From Lycium barbarum (taxonomy: Eukaryota > Streptophyta > Magnoliopsida > Solanales > Solanaceae), in contig NC_083338.1 in NCBI RefSeq assembly GCF_019175385.1, positions 68,704,712 through 68,768,711 of the forward strand: a stretch of DNA of 64,000 nt, read 5' to 3'. A model generated the notes under the pieces. The model was not told the DNA's origin. It saw only the letters and a list, made by a program, of their open reading frames with translations, and made no database searches. Shown here piece by piece: positions 36,457-49,766 of this stretch. Made by a program: the position numbers and the translations under genes. Position 1 is the stretch's first letter. Every line of letters begins with the position of its first letter.

Positions 36457-37467
36457 TTATAATGTTAGTGTTTCATCTTGAATCTCTCCTGGGGGTTGGA
36501 ATAAGTGCGGATATATGGATTTCATTTTCTCTTCCGCCTCCCAAGTCATTTCTTCTCGGTTGTTGTTTCGCCACAAAACTTTGACTGAAGCTTCTTCCTT
36601 ATTTCGAAGTCTTCGTACTTGCCTGTCTAGGATGGCAATGGGCACTTCTTCATATGCTAGCTTTTCTGTCACTTGCACATCATCTATTGGAACAATTTTC
36701 GTGGGATCTCCAAAATACTTGCGGAGCATCGAAACATGGAAGACTGGATGGACTGATAGGCAAGTCCAATTCATAGGCTACATGACCCACCTTGCAGATA
36801 CTTTTGTAGGGTCCAATGTATCGAGGACTTAATTTTCCTTTCTTTCCAAATCTCATCACCCCTTTCATTTGCGACACCTGAAATTTCAAGTCTCGCCGGC
36901 GGTTGTCCGCATAAGATTTTTGGCAACTTTGGGCTGTCAACAATCGATCTTGGATCACCTTGACTTTTTCTACCGCTTGCTGAATCAATTCATGGCCTAT
37001 TAACTGTACTTCTCCTGTTTCAAACCATCCAATTGGGGATCTACACTTCCTTCCATATAAATCTTCATACGGGGCCATTTGGATACTGGAATGATAATTA
37101 TTGTTGATGCAAATTCAATTAGAGGCAAATGATCATCCCAACTTCCTCCGAAATCCAGAACACATGCTCTTAGCATATCCTCCAAGGTCTGAATAGTACG
37201 TTCGGCTTGTCCATCAGTCTGCGGATGAAATGTCGTGCTAAGCTTTACTTGGGTACCTAGACCTTCTTGAAAGGATATCCAGAACTTGGCTGTAAATGTG
37301 CACCTCTATCTGTGATAATGGATAGTGAAATACCATGGAGTCGCACAATTTCCTTGAGATACAACCTTGCATAATCTTCAGCCGAGTAGGTGGTTCAGAC
37401 CAGAAGAAAATGAGCTGCTTTCGTGAGTCTGTCCACAATCACCCATATGGAATCATCCTTGCCTCGG
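36457..37467 (-). pseudogene. pol: E8 integrase C-terminal part and chromodomain-like tail
   Basis: Continuation of the integrase interrupted by E9. Starting from the join, the translation gives [25 protein letters not shown] and ITDRGA, then a frameshift near 37300, [16 protein letters not shown], another frameshift near 37110 (EFA to NNYHSS), [17 protein letters not shown], a short internal deletion after LKFQV, SPRYIGPY, and a tail VHPVFHVSMLRK, LDRQVRRLRNKEEASVKVLWRN, TWEAEEKM ending at 36457. An in-frame stop lies in FLLV*TTYS near 37395. It is non-functional. Confidence 0.88.
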
Positions 37468-39160
37468 AGTCACGACCCAACCCCGTAGGCCGTGACTAGT
37501 GCCCGATCTGGGCACCCAAACCCATCTATCAAACGCATTCAAATATATAGCAGAAGCCGACAAGGCTATATTCCAAGTTTAGACAATTTCCAGAAAATTT
37601 CGACAGAGTTTCCTTTGTTTTTCGGACTATCCAGAATAATCCTGCACACAGCAAACACCAGCAAAGGCCACCCAGGGCTAACAAAGCAACATATAAACAT
37701 ATGCGGACTGGCCGCCTCGGCGTATGGGATCGCCCAAACAACATATACACATATTCGAACAGAAAGACCATGACCCACAGACATGTCCACAGACCTCCAA
37801 ACTGACCGACAGAATCATATGACGGGACAGGGCCCCGCCGTACCCAAATAGTCAGATATACAGAAATATATATACATGGCAAAAGATATATGTACCAAAA
37901 GTGGACTCCGAATCAAAGGGAGTACTCTGAAATAGCAGAAGTGGAGCCTACAGTGGTGGATCACCGGCGTCTGTACCTGCGGGCATGAAACGCAGCCCCC
38001 GAAGAAAGGGGGTCAGTACGAAAGATGTACTGAGTATGTGAAACATGGTGTACAGAAATATAGGCCACAACTGAAAGCGAACAGAATACAAAAGAGAGAA
38101 ATGCCAAACAGTATATCAAAATGTTTATCAAAATCATATATACATAATGCAAACAAAATCATGCAAAGCTCAGGAGCGTGGTCACCACTCCGACGCTGGT
38201 GCCACACACAGCATAACACCAGAAGGTTCAAATCTCTGTACATCCCCGAGCACACACATATCAACATATCATATCACCAGCCATATCACAGCATAACTCC
38301 AAACGGAACCCGGCCCTATGGCGAGCTCTCGGGAACCGTAACACAGCATACGACCGAATTTATCATAGAGCGCATGAATCATAACCGGCCCGGGAATCGG
38401 TGAACGAAGTCATAATAAGGTACGAACGGAGTCGTGAGCAAACAATGCAATTGTATATCAAAATAGCCTTTCACAACTTGAGTACTTACACACACACCTA
38501 CGGTTTCATACACACCCAAAACTACGAAGTTCTCGTCCATTCTCAATCCTTATCATATTCACAAAAATTCCATAACCTTTAAGGGGCAAAATTTTTACCT
38601 TTTCTTGAAAATCCGACTTGTCGCAAACGTGCTCCTTTCGCCAAACTAATTGTATCCCGTTGAAGAGCGTCTTGAGTACACTACAAATATGGGAAGAACA
38701 AGATTTTTGAGCCACAAACAAAAGCTAGAAAAGTTTTTCTTTCTTTCCAAATGGGTTCGGCCGAGAGGGGCTATTAGCTCAAAGTTGAGTGTTTTGATTT
38801 TTCTCTAGAGTTTTCTATGGATATACTTAAATATATACAAGCTGACTAATATGGTCACATGTATTTCACATGACCATTTAAGTGGGGCAAGGGCCAAGGC
38901 CTTTGGCCGGCCACCCCTTAACCTTGGGCCTCAATTTTTGTTACATTTTTCTTGGCCCAATTCATTGGAATCTCGTTTTGCAAATTCCCGAAACTAATTT
39001 CCGAAATTCCAAATTTGCCCTCGGCCTTCCCCGACGTCTTAGCACCAATGGTTTCATAACCACATAGTCATATTAACGAGAATCAAAATATTTCCTTATA
39101 ACATACAAGTCCTAATTAGTTTTCTCGATTTCCAATTATGCGAAAACACGGGACATAACA
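37468..39160 (-). repeat. E9 3' LTR, internally deleted
   Basis: 1693 bp against 2903 bp for its partner. The gap lies at about 38487, where GAGTACTT joins ACACACACC; the partner has about 1.2 kb here (roughly 45333-46552). The outermost base on the plus strand is A instead of T (AGTCACG for TGTCACG), so the LTR terminus has mutated since integration. The double hairpin is intact: CCCCC 37996-38000, GGGGG 38008-38012, TCAGTAC 38013-38019, GTACTGA 38027-38033. Confidence 0.93.
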
Positions 39161-39196
39161 TTCTTCCCCCTTTAAGAACATTCGTCCCCGAATGTT
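39161..39196 (-). other. E9 polypurine tract and pre-PPT hairpin
   Basis: In element sense, AACATTCG, loop GGGA and CGAATGTT (39177-39196 on the plus strand), then AAAGGGGGAAGAA next to the LTR. Confidence 0.9.
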
Positions 39197-39269
39197 AAAT
39201 TAATCTTATAAAGCCTTATGATCGTGGCGGGGGAGTTCCTTTTAATAATGGCATACGTAGTTCTTTTTG

Positions 39270-42200
39270 TCAATCAACACAACAAACGGAAAGGTTTAGA
39301 TTACCTGTGGATGTCGGGAACAAGTGGGGGTATTTCTTCTTCATCTCGTCCTCCGCCTCCCAAGTCATCTCCTCCCGATTGTTGTTGCGCCACAGGACTT
39401 TAACCGAAGGCACTTCTTTAGTAAGTAGTCTCCTCACATGTCGATCCAGAATAGTTATAGGCTGCTCGTCATAAGACAAATGCTCCGTTACCTGAATGTC
39501 ATCCACTGGGAATATCCTGGAAGGATCGCCAATACATTTCCGCAGCATAGACACATGAAATACCTGGTGTACGGCCTCCAAGTCGGATGGTAAGTCTAGC
39601 TCGTAGGCGACCTCGCCTAGCTTTCGAACAATCTGATACGGCCCAATATACCGCGGGCTCAACTTACCCTTCTTACCGAATCTCATAACACCCTTCATGG
39701 GCGACACCTTCAGAAATACCCAGTCGCCAATCTGGAACTCTAACGGTCGACGTCGTCTGTTTGCATAAGCTTTCTGTCGACTCTAAGCAGCCAATAATCG
39801 CTCCCGAATAAGTTTTACCTTATCCCCTGCTTCCTAGATCACATCTGGCCCAATTAGCTTAGTTTCGCCTACGTCAAACCAACCAATACGAGATCTGCAT
39901 TTCCTACCATAAAGGGCTTCGTACGGCGCCATCTGAATACTGGAGTGATAACTATTATTATAGGCAAACTCAATAAGTGGCAAGTGATCATCCCAGCTGC
40001 CCCTGAAATCAATAACGCAGGCCCGCAACATATCTTCCAGTGTCTGAATAGTGCGCTCGGCCTGCCCGTCGGACTGAGGATGAAAAGCTGTGCTGAGGCT
40101 CACCTGAGTCCCTAATCTCTCCAGAAATGACCTCCAGAAATTTGCCGTAAACTGGGCACCTCGGTCAGTAATAATAGATACAGGGACTCCGTGAAGTCTA
40201 ACTATCTCTCTGATATACAATCTAGCATAGTCCTCAGCCGAATAAGTAGTCCGGACCGGAAGAAAATGGGCTGATTTCGTCAATCGGTCAACAATAACCC
40301 AAATAGAATCGTACCTGCGTGGAGTGCGCGGTAACCCAACAACGAAGTCCATATTAATCATCTCCCATTTCCAGGCTGGAATTTCCATCTCCTGTAGTAA
40401 TCCACCGGGCTTCTGATGTTCAATTTTAACTTGCTGGCAATTCGGGCACTGACTAACAAACTCGGCAATATCTTTCTTCATACCGTCCCACCAATACAAA
40501 TACCTGAGATCATGATACATTTTAGTGGAACCGGGATGAACAGAATACCGTGCATTATGCGCCTCGCCCATAATCTGCCGCCGTAACCCTGCAACGTCCG
40601 GTACACAGAATCTGCCGTCATATACTAATACCCCTTCAGGCGAAATTTCAAACGGAGTCTTTGCTTTATTAAGGGCCATATCTCTGTACTGAATAAGAAT
40701 AGGATCTTCGAACTGACGCTGCTTTACCTCCTCTATAATAGATGATTCAGCAACTGCACGAACAGAAATCCCAGAATCTGCCAAACGAACTCCAAGGCTG
40801 GCCAGCTGATGAATCTCACGAACCAAGTCTTTCTTACCAGATGGTACATCAGCTAAACTGCCCATGGACTTGCGGCTAAGTGCATCCGCTACCACATTGG
40901 CTTTCCCAGGATGGTACAGAATATCAACGTCATAGTCTTTCAATAATTCAAGCCATCTTCTCTGTCGCAAATTCAATTCTTTCTGCTTAAAAATATACTG
41001 GAGACTCTTATGGTCCGTATAAATATCAACATGGACCCCATATAAATAGTGCCGCCAAATCTTCAAAGCATGAATCACCGCGGCCAACTCAAGATCATGA
41101 GTGGGATAATTCTTCTCGTGCGGTCTGAGCTGCCGGGAAGCATAGGCTATAACTCAACCATGCTGCATCAACACACAACCTATCCCAATACCAAAGGCAT
41201 CACAGTAGACAACATACCCATCTGATCCTTCTGGAAGAGCTAAAACTGGTGTTGTAACTAATTTTTCTTTCAACATCTGAAAGCTGCGCTCACAGGCATC
41301 GGTCCACTGACATTTCAGTGCTTTCTGAGTAGGCTTCGTCAGTGGTGCTGCTATGGAAGAAAAATTCTCCACGAACCTCCGATAATATCCGGCTAATCCC
41401 AGAAAACTGCGCACCTCTGTCGGAGTAGTAGGCCTGGGCCAATCCAGTACAGCCTCGATCTTCTGCGTATCGACCCGAATACCATCTGCGCCAATAATAT
41501 GGCCCAAGAATGCCACAGAAGTTAACCAGAATTCACATTTGGAAAACTTAGCATACAATTTCTGTTGACGGAGAATACCAAGTACCGTCCTCAAATGATC
41601 CGAATGCTCCTCGGCTGATCGCGAGTAAATCAGAATATCGTCAATGAACACAATAACAAACATATCCAAGAAAGGCCGAAATACCCGATTCATGAGATCC
41701 ATAAATACTGCTGGAGCATTAGTCAACCCGAAAGACATAACTCTGAATTCATAATGCCCGTACCGGGTCCTGAAAGCAGTCTTCGGGATATCTGATTCTC
41801 GCACTCGCACCTGATGATAACCTGAGCGCAGATCTACCTTCGAAAAATATTTAGCACCCTGCAACTGATCAAACAAATCATCAATCCGGGGGAGGGGATA
41901 TTTATTCTTTATAGTCACCTTATTCAATTGCCGATAATCGATACACATGCGCAGTGACCCGTCATTCTTTCTTACAAATAATACCGGCGCTCCCCAGGGT
42001 GATGCGCTGGGTCTGATAAAACCCTTATCCAACAAATCTTTCAGCTGCTCTTTCAACTCCTTCAATTCAGCCGGTGCCATTCTGTACGGAGGAATAGATA
42101 TGGGCTGCGTATCCGGTAACAAGTCTATAGTAAAATCTATCTCCCGCTCGGGCGGAAGACCCGGAAGCTCATCAGGAAATACATCTGGAAATTCATTTAC

Positions 42201-42734
42201 GACCGGAACAGACTGAATAGTAGGTGTATCAGCTGTAGTGTCGTGCACACGAACTAAGTGATAGATATAGCCTTTCTGACTCATCTTCTTAGCCTTGAGG
42301 TATGAAATAAACTTACCCCTCGGCGATGCTGTAGATCCGAACCACTCTATAACTGGTTCCCCTGGAGACTGAAAACGGACTACCTTTTTCTGGCAGTCAA
42401 CATTGGCATAACAGGAAGCTAACTAGTCCATGCCCATAATGACGTCGAATTCCAGCATATCTAATTCTATCAAATCAGCTTTAGTGCAGCGTTCACATAT
42501 AGTCACCAAACAATCCCTATATACCTGCCTCGCAATAATACAATCCCCGACTGGTGTAGCGACCTGAAATGGCTCTATAGGCTCAGACACTATCCCAATT
42601 TTACTAGCAACGAGCGGGGAAATATATGATAATGTAGAGCCAGGATCAATCAGTGTATATACAGATCTGGAGAAAACCAGTAATGTACCTGTGACGACGT
42701 TCGGCGAAGCCTCCTGATCCTGGCGGCTGGCCAA
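39270..42734 (-). pseudogene. pol: E9 pol: protease, RT, RNase H, integrase, chromodomain-like tail
   Basis: All domains lie in one frame. The protease has LIDPGST intact. Reverse transcriptase (42284-41154) has [10 protein letters not shown] and FIDDILIYS. The RNase H region carries TDHKSLQ and ADALSRK. Integrase in the 417-codon segment 41087-39834 has the His pair at residues 177 and 184, CPNC at 214-217, and catalytic Asp247, Asp308 and Glu344, the usual spacing of 35 between the last two. The tail has LDRHVRRLLTKEVPSVKVLWRN and TWEAEDEM, ending at 39270. In-frame stops: 42423-42425 (TGG to TAG in MGMDW), 41154-41156 (an Arg codon), 39834-39836 and 39783-39785 (both Gln CAG to TAG). Confidence 0.93.
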
Positions 42735-44120
42735 TGCGTATATGCGGTTCGAGGGACCGCTAGAACCTGGAGCACTGCCGCGGCCTCGACCGCGTTACGC
42801 TGGTGCCGGCATCCCTCGCCCCGCAGGGCGTGCAACTGATGGAGCAGATGATGAACCAGCGGCCGATCCCGTCGGCTGAGCTACACTACCAGAACCGCTC
42901 GCCAACGGAAAATCTCACATAATATGGCCCTGACCGCCGCATGAAAAACAGGCTCCAGTAAGTCGATAACACTCTCCCGGGTGCGATTTCCCGCAATGGG
43001 AACAACGGGGCCTGGGTGGTCTGGGCTGACTGGGACCTCTGGATACCTGTGAACCTGACGCTCTGGAACTCTGACCGGCCCCAGACGGTCCTGTATTGTC
43101 AAATCTCCTACCGGCCGGCTGTGTACCCCGGCCTGACGGAAGAGGATGTCTGCCTAACTGCTGCTGCTGAGGCTGTCCGCCTCGAGAATCTCTAGAATAA
43201 CCTGCGGATCTGGCCCTCTTGGGCGGCCTCCTGTCCCGATCTCTGCTGGAATAATCGTCTCTGTGTCTGTCCTCCATACCCAGGGCATAAGCCTGTAGTC
43301 GGGCAATATCCATGTCTGTCTGCAATGCCACCGCCATACAACCATCAATCAAATAGCGGTCTAACCCCATCACGTATCTGTGCATCCGATCGGCCATATC
43401 TGCTACTATGGTAGGTGCATACCAGGCCAAAGAATTGAACTCCATATTATACACACGGACGCTCCGACCCCTCTGCTGCAGATGCAAAAATCGATCAACC
43501 CGTGCCCGCCGTAACTCTGGGGGCAAAAAGTGGCGGGTGAAAGCAGTCACGAACTCGTCCCATGTGGCTGGGGAAGCACCCTCACCCATGGATAGCTCCC
43601 AGGACTCATACCAGTGAGCAGTAACATCCCGTAGTCTATGCGAAGCCAGCTCAACAAACTCAGTCTCTGAAGCCCTGACCAAGTCTAGTGAGCGCCGCAT
43701 CCCCCGAATAAAGTCATGGGGGTCCTCGTCGGGCTTAGACCCAAAAAACTCTGGAGGGCCACACAATAAGAACTCTCGAACCCGCAGGCTGTCACGCTTG
43801 TCATCATCATCATCGTCCCTCCGCCCGCATCTGCGAGCCTGCCCTGCTACCAATGTGGTCAACAACTGTACAGCCTCCCTCAGGGTCCTGTCCTCCGCCC
43901 CTGTCTGCGGAGCTGGAGTCTCAGGAGCGGGTACTCGGGCCTCTGGAGCTGCTGATGGACCTGCTCCAGGCTGTACCAATGGTAGTGTAGCGGACCCCTC
44001 TGAGTGGGGCACGACCTCAGGCAAATCATAAACACAAGCCCGGGTAGCTCGCTGTGCCTGACTGGTCTCTCCCATCCTCGCCTTGCCCTTCTGGGCCGCC
44101 GCTGCCTTCTTCGGAGGCAT
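42735..44120 (-). pseudogene. gag: E9 gag (nearly intact, two late stops)
   Basis: The likely start is MPPKKAAAAQKGK at 44120, with an in-frame Met upstream at 44132. The frame is open for about 400 codons: a Pro/Ala-rich N-terminal part, an Asp run (RRDDDDDDK), the capsid block PPEFFGSKPDEDPHDF to MADRMHRYVMGLDRYL, a basic Arg/Gln-rich region, and CSHCGKSHPGECY, then CFSCGGQGHIM. TGA at 42915-42917 falls inside the CCHC zinc knuckle, just before its last Cys, so RNA binding would be lost. A second stop (TAA, 42795-42797) is in the RGRG linker before protease. Confidence 0.92.
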
Positions 44121-44227
44121 CACTGCAAACACAATAACGGGTCAGATCAGAATCGTCCTAATAGCACAGCTCTATCGTACGATCTAAGATTCCAAAGAAA
44201 AGTAACACCCTAAATTCCCTGTAGCCT

Positions 44228-44267
44228 CCTATTTATAGATATGGTGCACAACACACCGATAAACAAG
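44228..44267 (-). other. E9 leader stem-loop with GTGCAC loop
   Basis: On the minus strand the outer arms CTTGTTTAT and ATAAATAGG pair with two wobbles; the inner arms GTGTG and CATAT pair with two wobbles. The loop TTGTGCAC ends in a perfect palindrome. It lies 41 nt after the primer site. Confidence 0.65.
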
Positions 44268-44308
44268 ACTCTACGAGACACGGCCTGTAGACATTCCGAG
44301 GACAAACG

Positions 44309-44320
44309 GCTCTGATACCA
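44309..44320 (-). other. E9 primer-binding site (initiator-Met tRNA)
   Basis: The minus strand reads TGGTATCAGAGC, 4 bases after the LTR at 44325. Confidence 0.93.
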
Positions 44321-44324
44321 CTTT

Positions 44325-47227
44325 TGTCACGACCCAACCCCGTAGGCCGTGACTAGTGCCTGATCTGGGCACCCAAACCCATCTATCAAACGCATTCAAA
44401 TATATAGCAGAAGCCGACAAGGCTATATTCCATGTTTAGACAATTTCCAGAAAATTTCGATAGAGTTTCCTTTGTTTTTCGGACTATCCAGAATAATCCT
44501 GCACACAACAAACACCAGCAAAGGCCACCCAGGGCTAACAAAGCAACATATAAACATATGCGGACCGGCCACCTCGGCTTATGGGATCGCCCAAACAACA
44601 TATACACATATCCGAATAGAAAGACCATAACCCACAGACATGTCCACAGACCTCTAAACTGACCGACAGAATCATATGACGGGACAAGGCCCCGCCGTAC
44701 CCAAATAGTCAGATATACAGAAATATATATACATGGCAAAAGATATATATACCAAAAGTGGACTCCGAATCAAAGAGAGTACTCTGAAATAGTAGAAGTG
44801 GAGCCTACAGTGGTGGATCACCGGCGGGCATGAAACGCAGCCCCCGAAGAAAGGGGGTCAGTACGAAAGATGCACTGAGTATGTGAAGCATGGTGTACAG
44901 AAATATAGGCCACAACTGAAAGCGAACAGAATACAAAAGAGAGAAATGCCGAACAGTATATCAAAATGTTTATCAAAATCATATATACAAAATGCAAACA
45001 AAATCATGCAAAGCTCAGGAACGTGGTCACCACTCCGACGCTGGTGCCACACACAGCATAACACCAGAAGGTTCAAATCTCCGTACATCCCCGAGCACAC
45101 ACATATCAGCATATCATATCACCAGCCATATCACAGCATAACTCCAAACGGAACCCGGCCCTATGGCGAGGTCTCGGGAACCGTAACACAGCATACAGCC
45201 GAATTTATCATAGAGCGCATGAATCATAACCGACCCGGGAACCGGTGAACGAAGTCATAATAAGGCACGAACGGAGTCGTGAGCAAACAATGCAATTGTA
45301 TATCAAAATAGCCTTTCAAAACTTGAGTACTTCATAAGTCATTTCATTAACCAAAGTAGTCGGATAATTAGTTAGTACGGAAGTTTATTTCACAAAAATG
45401 TTTCCAAAGTGGTACGTATGGCTCACAACATAGCTTAGTATATCATAGTAATCAAAACATTATTTCATAGAGGACAATTTCAAAATCGAAGATTCTTTAT
45501 CGAAACTTATCCAAAAAGAGAGCCTAATAGAACGAATAAGGCATCTCGGGGTTAGCGGGCCCACCTCGGGTCAAATCGAGGTGGCAAACATGAATTACGT
45601 ACATTTAGGGTCTATGGGATCATACATAAAGGTTTCGAAGTAATCCGATCACATTTACATAAGTTTCGGACGTTGATTGCTTTCTAGCCAAAATAGGGTC
45701 ATTAGGCTTCAATTGGATTGAATGAATAGTAGCTGTTTTCCAATTCAGATTTCGAGGAGCAGGATTGTTCCCGGGGTTCCGATATCAACCTAGCATACTA
45801 AGACATGCCAAAAGAAGAAGTGGGTAGCCTTACATACCTTATAAGCGTCTTATGCTCACCCCAAACTCAGATCCCGTTTCGTCCAGAATCTGCAAATGGT
45901 CAAAGTTACCAATTAGAGATTTTAAGGCTTAAGAATTCGCTTAACTTCATTTTTGTCTACCGAAATTTTGGCAGCATTTCCCCTATATATATAACACCCC
46001 CGAGACTTAGCTCGGCTCAATATACATCAACACAACAACCCAAACATCACAAACATCATAAGTCACAACCAAATCACTCTAACTTCACTATTCTTCCTTT
46101 TTATATAAGTTGACACTTTTCATTCAAATTTCACAATACCAAACTAATGTCCACATTATTGTATTCATTTACTCATTCAAGGTTATTCAAACACATCCCA
46201 ATTATATTCCGAGCAATATACATAAGTTCAAGGAGTTCGTCACTTTCCATATTTCATCCGAAACGTCAACAACTACGACGAACATAGTAACTCGCATTGT
46301 TTCATTCCAAATTCATTAGCAACAACCATAATTCACATTTAAAGTCTTAACACCTTAATTATACAAGGATATACACAAATATACCGAAGTCATATACTTT
46401 CCCATAGTAATCCGCAACCATTTTCCAATGCCAATTCGATTCGTTAAACATTCATTTACGTTATAAATGTCACAACGACGCAACTAACCAACTAAATAGA
46501 ATTCAATTCGTCTTCCCTTCCAAACCACATACTCACGGCCACAACACCATATTCACACACACCCACGGTTTCATACACACCCAAAACTACAAAGTTCTCG
46601 TCTATTCTCAATCCTTATCATATTCACACAAATTCCATAACCTTTAAGGGGCAAAATTCTTACCTTTTCTTGAAAATCCGACTTGTCGCAAACGTGCTCC
46701 TTTCGCCAAACTAATTGTATCCCGTTGAAGAGCGTCTTGAGTACACTACAAATATGGGAAGAACAAGATTTTTGAGCCACAAACAAAAGCAAGAATTTTT
46801 TTTCTTTCTTTCCAAATGGGTTCGGCCGAGAGGGGCTATTAGCTCAAAGTTGAGTGTTTTGATTTTTCTCTAGAGTTTTCTATGGATATACTTAAATATA
46901 TACAAGCTTGACTAATATGGTCACATGTATTTCACATGACCATTTAAATGGGGCATGGGCCAAGGCCTTTGGCCGGCCACCCCTTAACCTTGGGCCTCAA
47001 TTTTTGTTACATTTTTCTTGGCCCAATTCATTGGAATCTCATTTTGCAAATTCCCGAAACTAATTTCCGAAATTCCATATTTTGCCCTCGGCCTTCCCCG
47101 ACGTCTTAGCACCAATGGTTTCATAACCACATAGTCATATTAACTAGAATCAAAATATTTCCTTATAACATACTAGTCCTAATTATTTTTCTCGATTTCC
47201 AATTATGCGAAAACACGGGACATAACA
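44325..47227 (-). repeat. E9 5' LTR
   Basis: 2903 bp, from TGTCACGACCCAACCCCG to GGGACATAACA on the plus strand. It keeps the 1.2 kb lost from the other LTR but lacks 12 bp near 44825. The double hairpin: CCCCC 44841-44845, GGGGG 44853-44857, then TCAGTAC with GCACTGA (one mismatch). Confidence 0.93.
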
Positions 47228-49766
47228 CTCGGGAACGAGGTAACCCCACAATAAAATCCATTTTGATCACTTCCCATTTCCAAGTAGGGATTTCTATTGC
47301 TTGCAATAATCCTCCTGGCTTTTGATGTTCGATCTTTACTTGTTGGCAATTTGGACATTGGGCTACAAATTCTGCTATGTCTCTCTTCATGCCATCCCAC
47401 CAATATATCAATTTGAGATTGTGATACATCTTTGTTGCACCTGGGTGAATAGAATACTGAGAATAATGGGCTTCTTCTAGAATTCGTCGGTGCAATTCTA
47501 CAACATTTGGCACACATAGCCTACCTCGGTATCTAAGAATTCTATCCATAGAAGTTTCAAATGGGGACTTCTCTTTTTCATTAACTTCGTCTCTATAATG
47601 GCTCAACTGAGGATCTTCGTATTGTCGCTCTTTCACATCCATATTCAGGGAAGAAACTGTGGGATCGTTAATGCCAATCCCTGCACTACCCGAATCAATT
47701 ACACGCACTCCAAGATTGGCTAATTGGTGGAGCTGATGAATCATCTCTTTCTTTTCCGGAGGAACTTCACATAAACTGCCCATTGATCGGCGGATAAGCG
47801 CATCAGCTACTACATTTGCTTTTCCAGGGTGGTATAAAATACTCACATCATAGTCTTTCAACAATTCTAACCACCGCCTCTGCCGCAGCTTTAACTCCTT
47901 CTGCTTGAAAATGTATTGAAGGCTCTTGTGATCTGTATAAATACCGACATGCACCCCATACAAGTAATGTCTGCACATCTTTAATGCATGAATAACTGCA
48001 GGTAATTCGAGGTCATGAGTTGGATAATTCTTTTCGTGTTTCCGCAGCTGTCTCGAAGCATATGCAATAACTCTACAGTGCTGCATTAACACGCATCCTA
48101 ACCCAACGCCGGAAGCATCACAGTACACAACATAGCCATCTGGCCCTTCTGGAAATGTTAAGATTGGAGCTGAGGTCAATCTATCTTTCAACTCTTGCAA
48201 GCTACGCTCACAACCATCGCTCCATTGAAACTTAACTGACTTCTGGGTTAGCTTTGTCAATGGGGCTGAAATAGAGGAAAATCCCTCTACGAACCTTCTA
48301 TAGTAGCCTGCCAATCCCAGAAAACTACGGATTTCTGTAGGCGTCGTAGGCCTTGGCCAAGTCTTCACAGCTTCAATTTTCTGAGTTTCGACCCGAATAC
48401 CATCATCTGAAATAACATGGCCCAGAAATGTCACAGAATTCAGCCAAAACTCGCATTTTGAAAATTTCGCATACAATTCTCGAGTTCGAAGAATTCCAAG
48501 AACGATACCTAAATGATCTGCATGTTCTGATTCTGTGCGAGAGTATACCAGAATATTATCAATGAATATTATCACGAATAAATCCAAGAGTGGCCTGAAC
48601 ACATTATTCATCAAATTCATGAACACTGCCGGAGCATTGGTTAATCCAAACAACATCACCCAGAATTCATAGTAGCCATATCTCGTTCTGAAAGTTGTTT
48701 TAGGAATATCTTCTTCTCTAACCCTCACTTGATGATAACCTGACCTCAAGGCTATTTTAGAAAACCACTTCGCACCCTGTAGTTGATCAAACAACTTATC
48801 AATCCTTGGGAGAGGATATTTGTTCTTTATTGTCACCTTATTCAACTGCCTATAATCGATGCACACTCGAAGGGAACCATATTTCTTTCTCACGAACAAG
48901 ACTGGTGCTCCCCATGATGATGAACTAGGTCTAATAACCCCCTTTTCAAGAAAATCTTTCAATTGTGCCTTTAGCTCTTTTAATTCTGCCGGAGCCATTC
49001 GATACAGAGGGATAGAAATAGGCTTGGTGTCCGGCAACACATCAATAGCGAAGTCAATTTCTCTTTCTGGAGGAAGGCCTGGAAGTTCATCTGGAAATTC
49101 ATCCAAAAATTCATTCACTACCGGAACGGATTGGAAAGTTGACGACTTTGCTTCGGTGTCATGTACTCGGACTAAGTGATAAATGTAGCCCTTGGCTATC
49201 ATCTTTCTTTCCTTGAGGTAGGAAATGAACCTACCTTTTGGAGATGTTGTATTACCCTTCCATTCAAGCACGGGCTCTCCTGGAAATTAGAATCGAACTA
49301 TCTTTATTTGGCAATCCACATTAGCATAGCAGGAGGCCAACCAATCCATACCCATAATCACATCGAAATCTAACATTTCCAGCTCAATTAAATCTGCTTT
49401 GGTCTGGCGATTGCATATCACAAGTACATAATTTTTATACACTTGTCTAGCTATCACGGGATCACCAACCTGAGTAGATACCTCAAAAGGTTTAAATGGC
49501 TCGGGTTTCACCCCAATACGACCAGTAACATATGGAGTAATATAAGAGAGTGTAGAACCCGGATCTATCAATGCATATACATCATGGGAAAATATGGATA
49601 ATTTACCTGTAACCACATCCGGGGAGGACTCAAGATCCTGTCGTCCAGCTAAAGCATACACACGGGGCTGAGTGCCACCTGAAGTAGATGTTCCCTCTCT
49701 GTCTCTACCTCGACCTGCTGAAATCAGGGGAGTCTGTCCTACCGGACACACTAAAGAGGAACCCAC
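47228..49766 (-). pseudogene. pol: E8 protease, RT, RNase H and N-terminal integrase
   Basis: The protease (49766-49287) keeps LIDPGST. TAA at 49287-49289 replaces a Gln in the RFQFPG motif. From 49271 the frame is open for about 680 codons until E9. Reverse transcriptase has lost two catalytic Asp residues: motif A reads [11 protein letters not shown] (residue 174, Asp to Ala) and the YxDD site reads FIDN (residue 239, Asp to Asn). RNase H keeps YCDASG and TDHKSLQ. Integrase shows the His pair, CPNC and the first Asp (KMDFIVGLP). The last codons of the open frame (47163-47227) are E9 LTR. Confidence 0.93.

Larger units (their letters stand above)
37468..47227 (-). mobile_element. E9: complete gypsy element (E3-related) with target duplication CTCGG
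   Basis: LTRs at 37468-39160 and 44325-47227; CTCGG flanks at 37463-37467 and 47228-47232. It entered the integrase gene of E8. The gag-pol frame is a single frame from 44120 to 39270, with six premature stops but no frameshift, the best-preserved coding copy in the window. The 3' LTR has lost about 1.2 kb. LTR differences by eye are a few percent. Confidence 0.95.

Noticed and set aside
39270..44120. E9 as an active, autonomous element because its frame has no shifts
   Set aside because: Six in-frame stops include one inside the gag zinc knuckle and two in integrase, and its LTRs have diverged.
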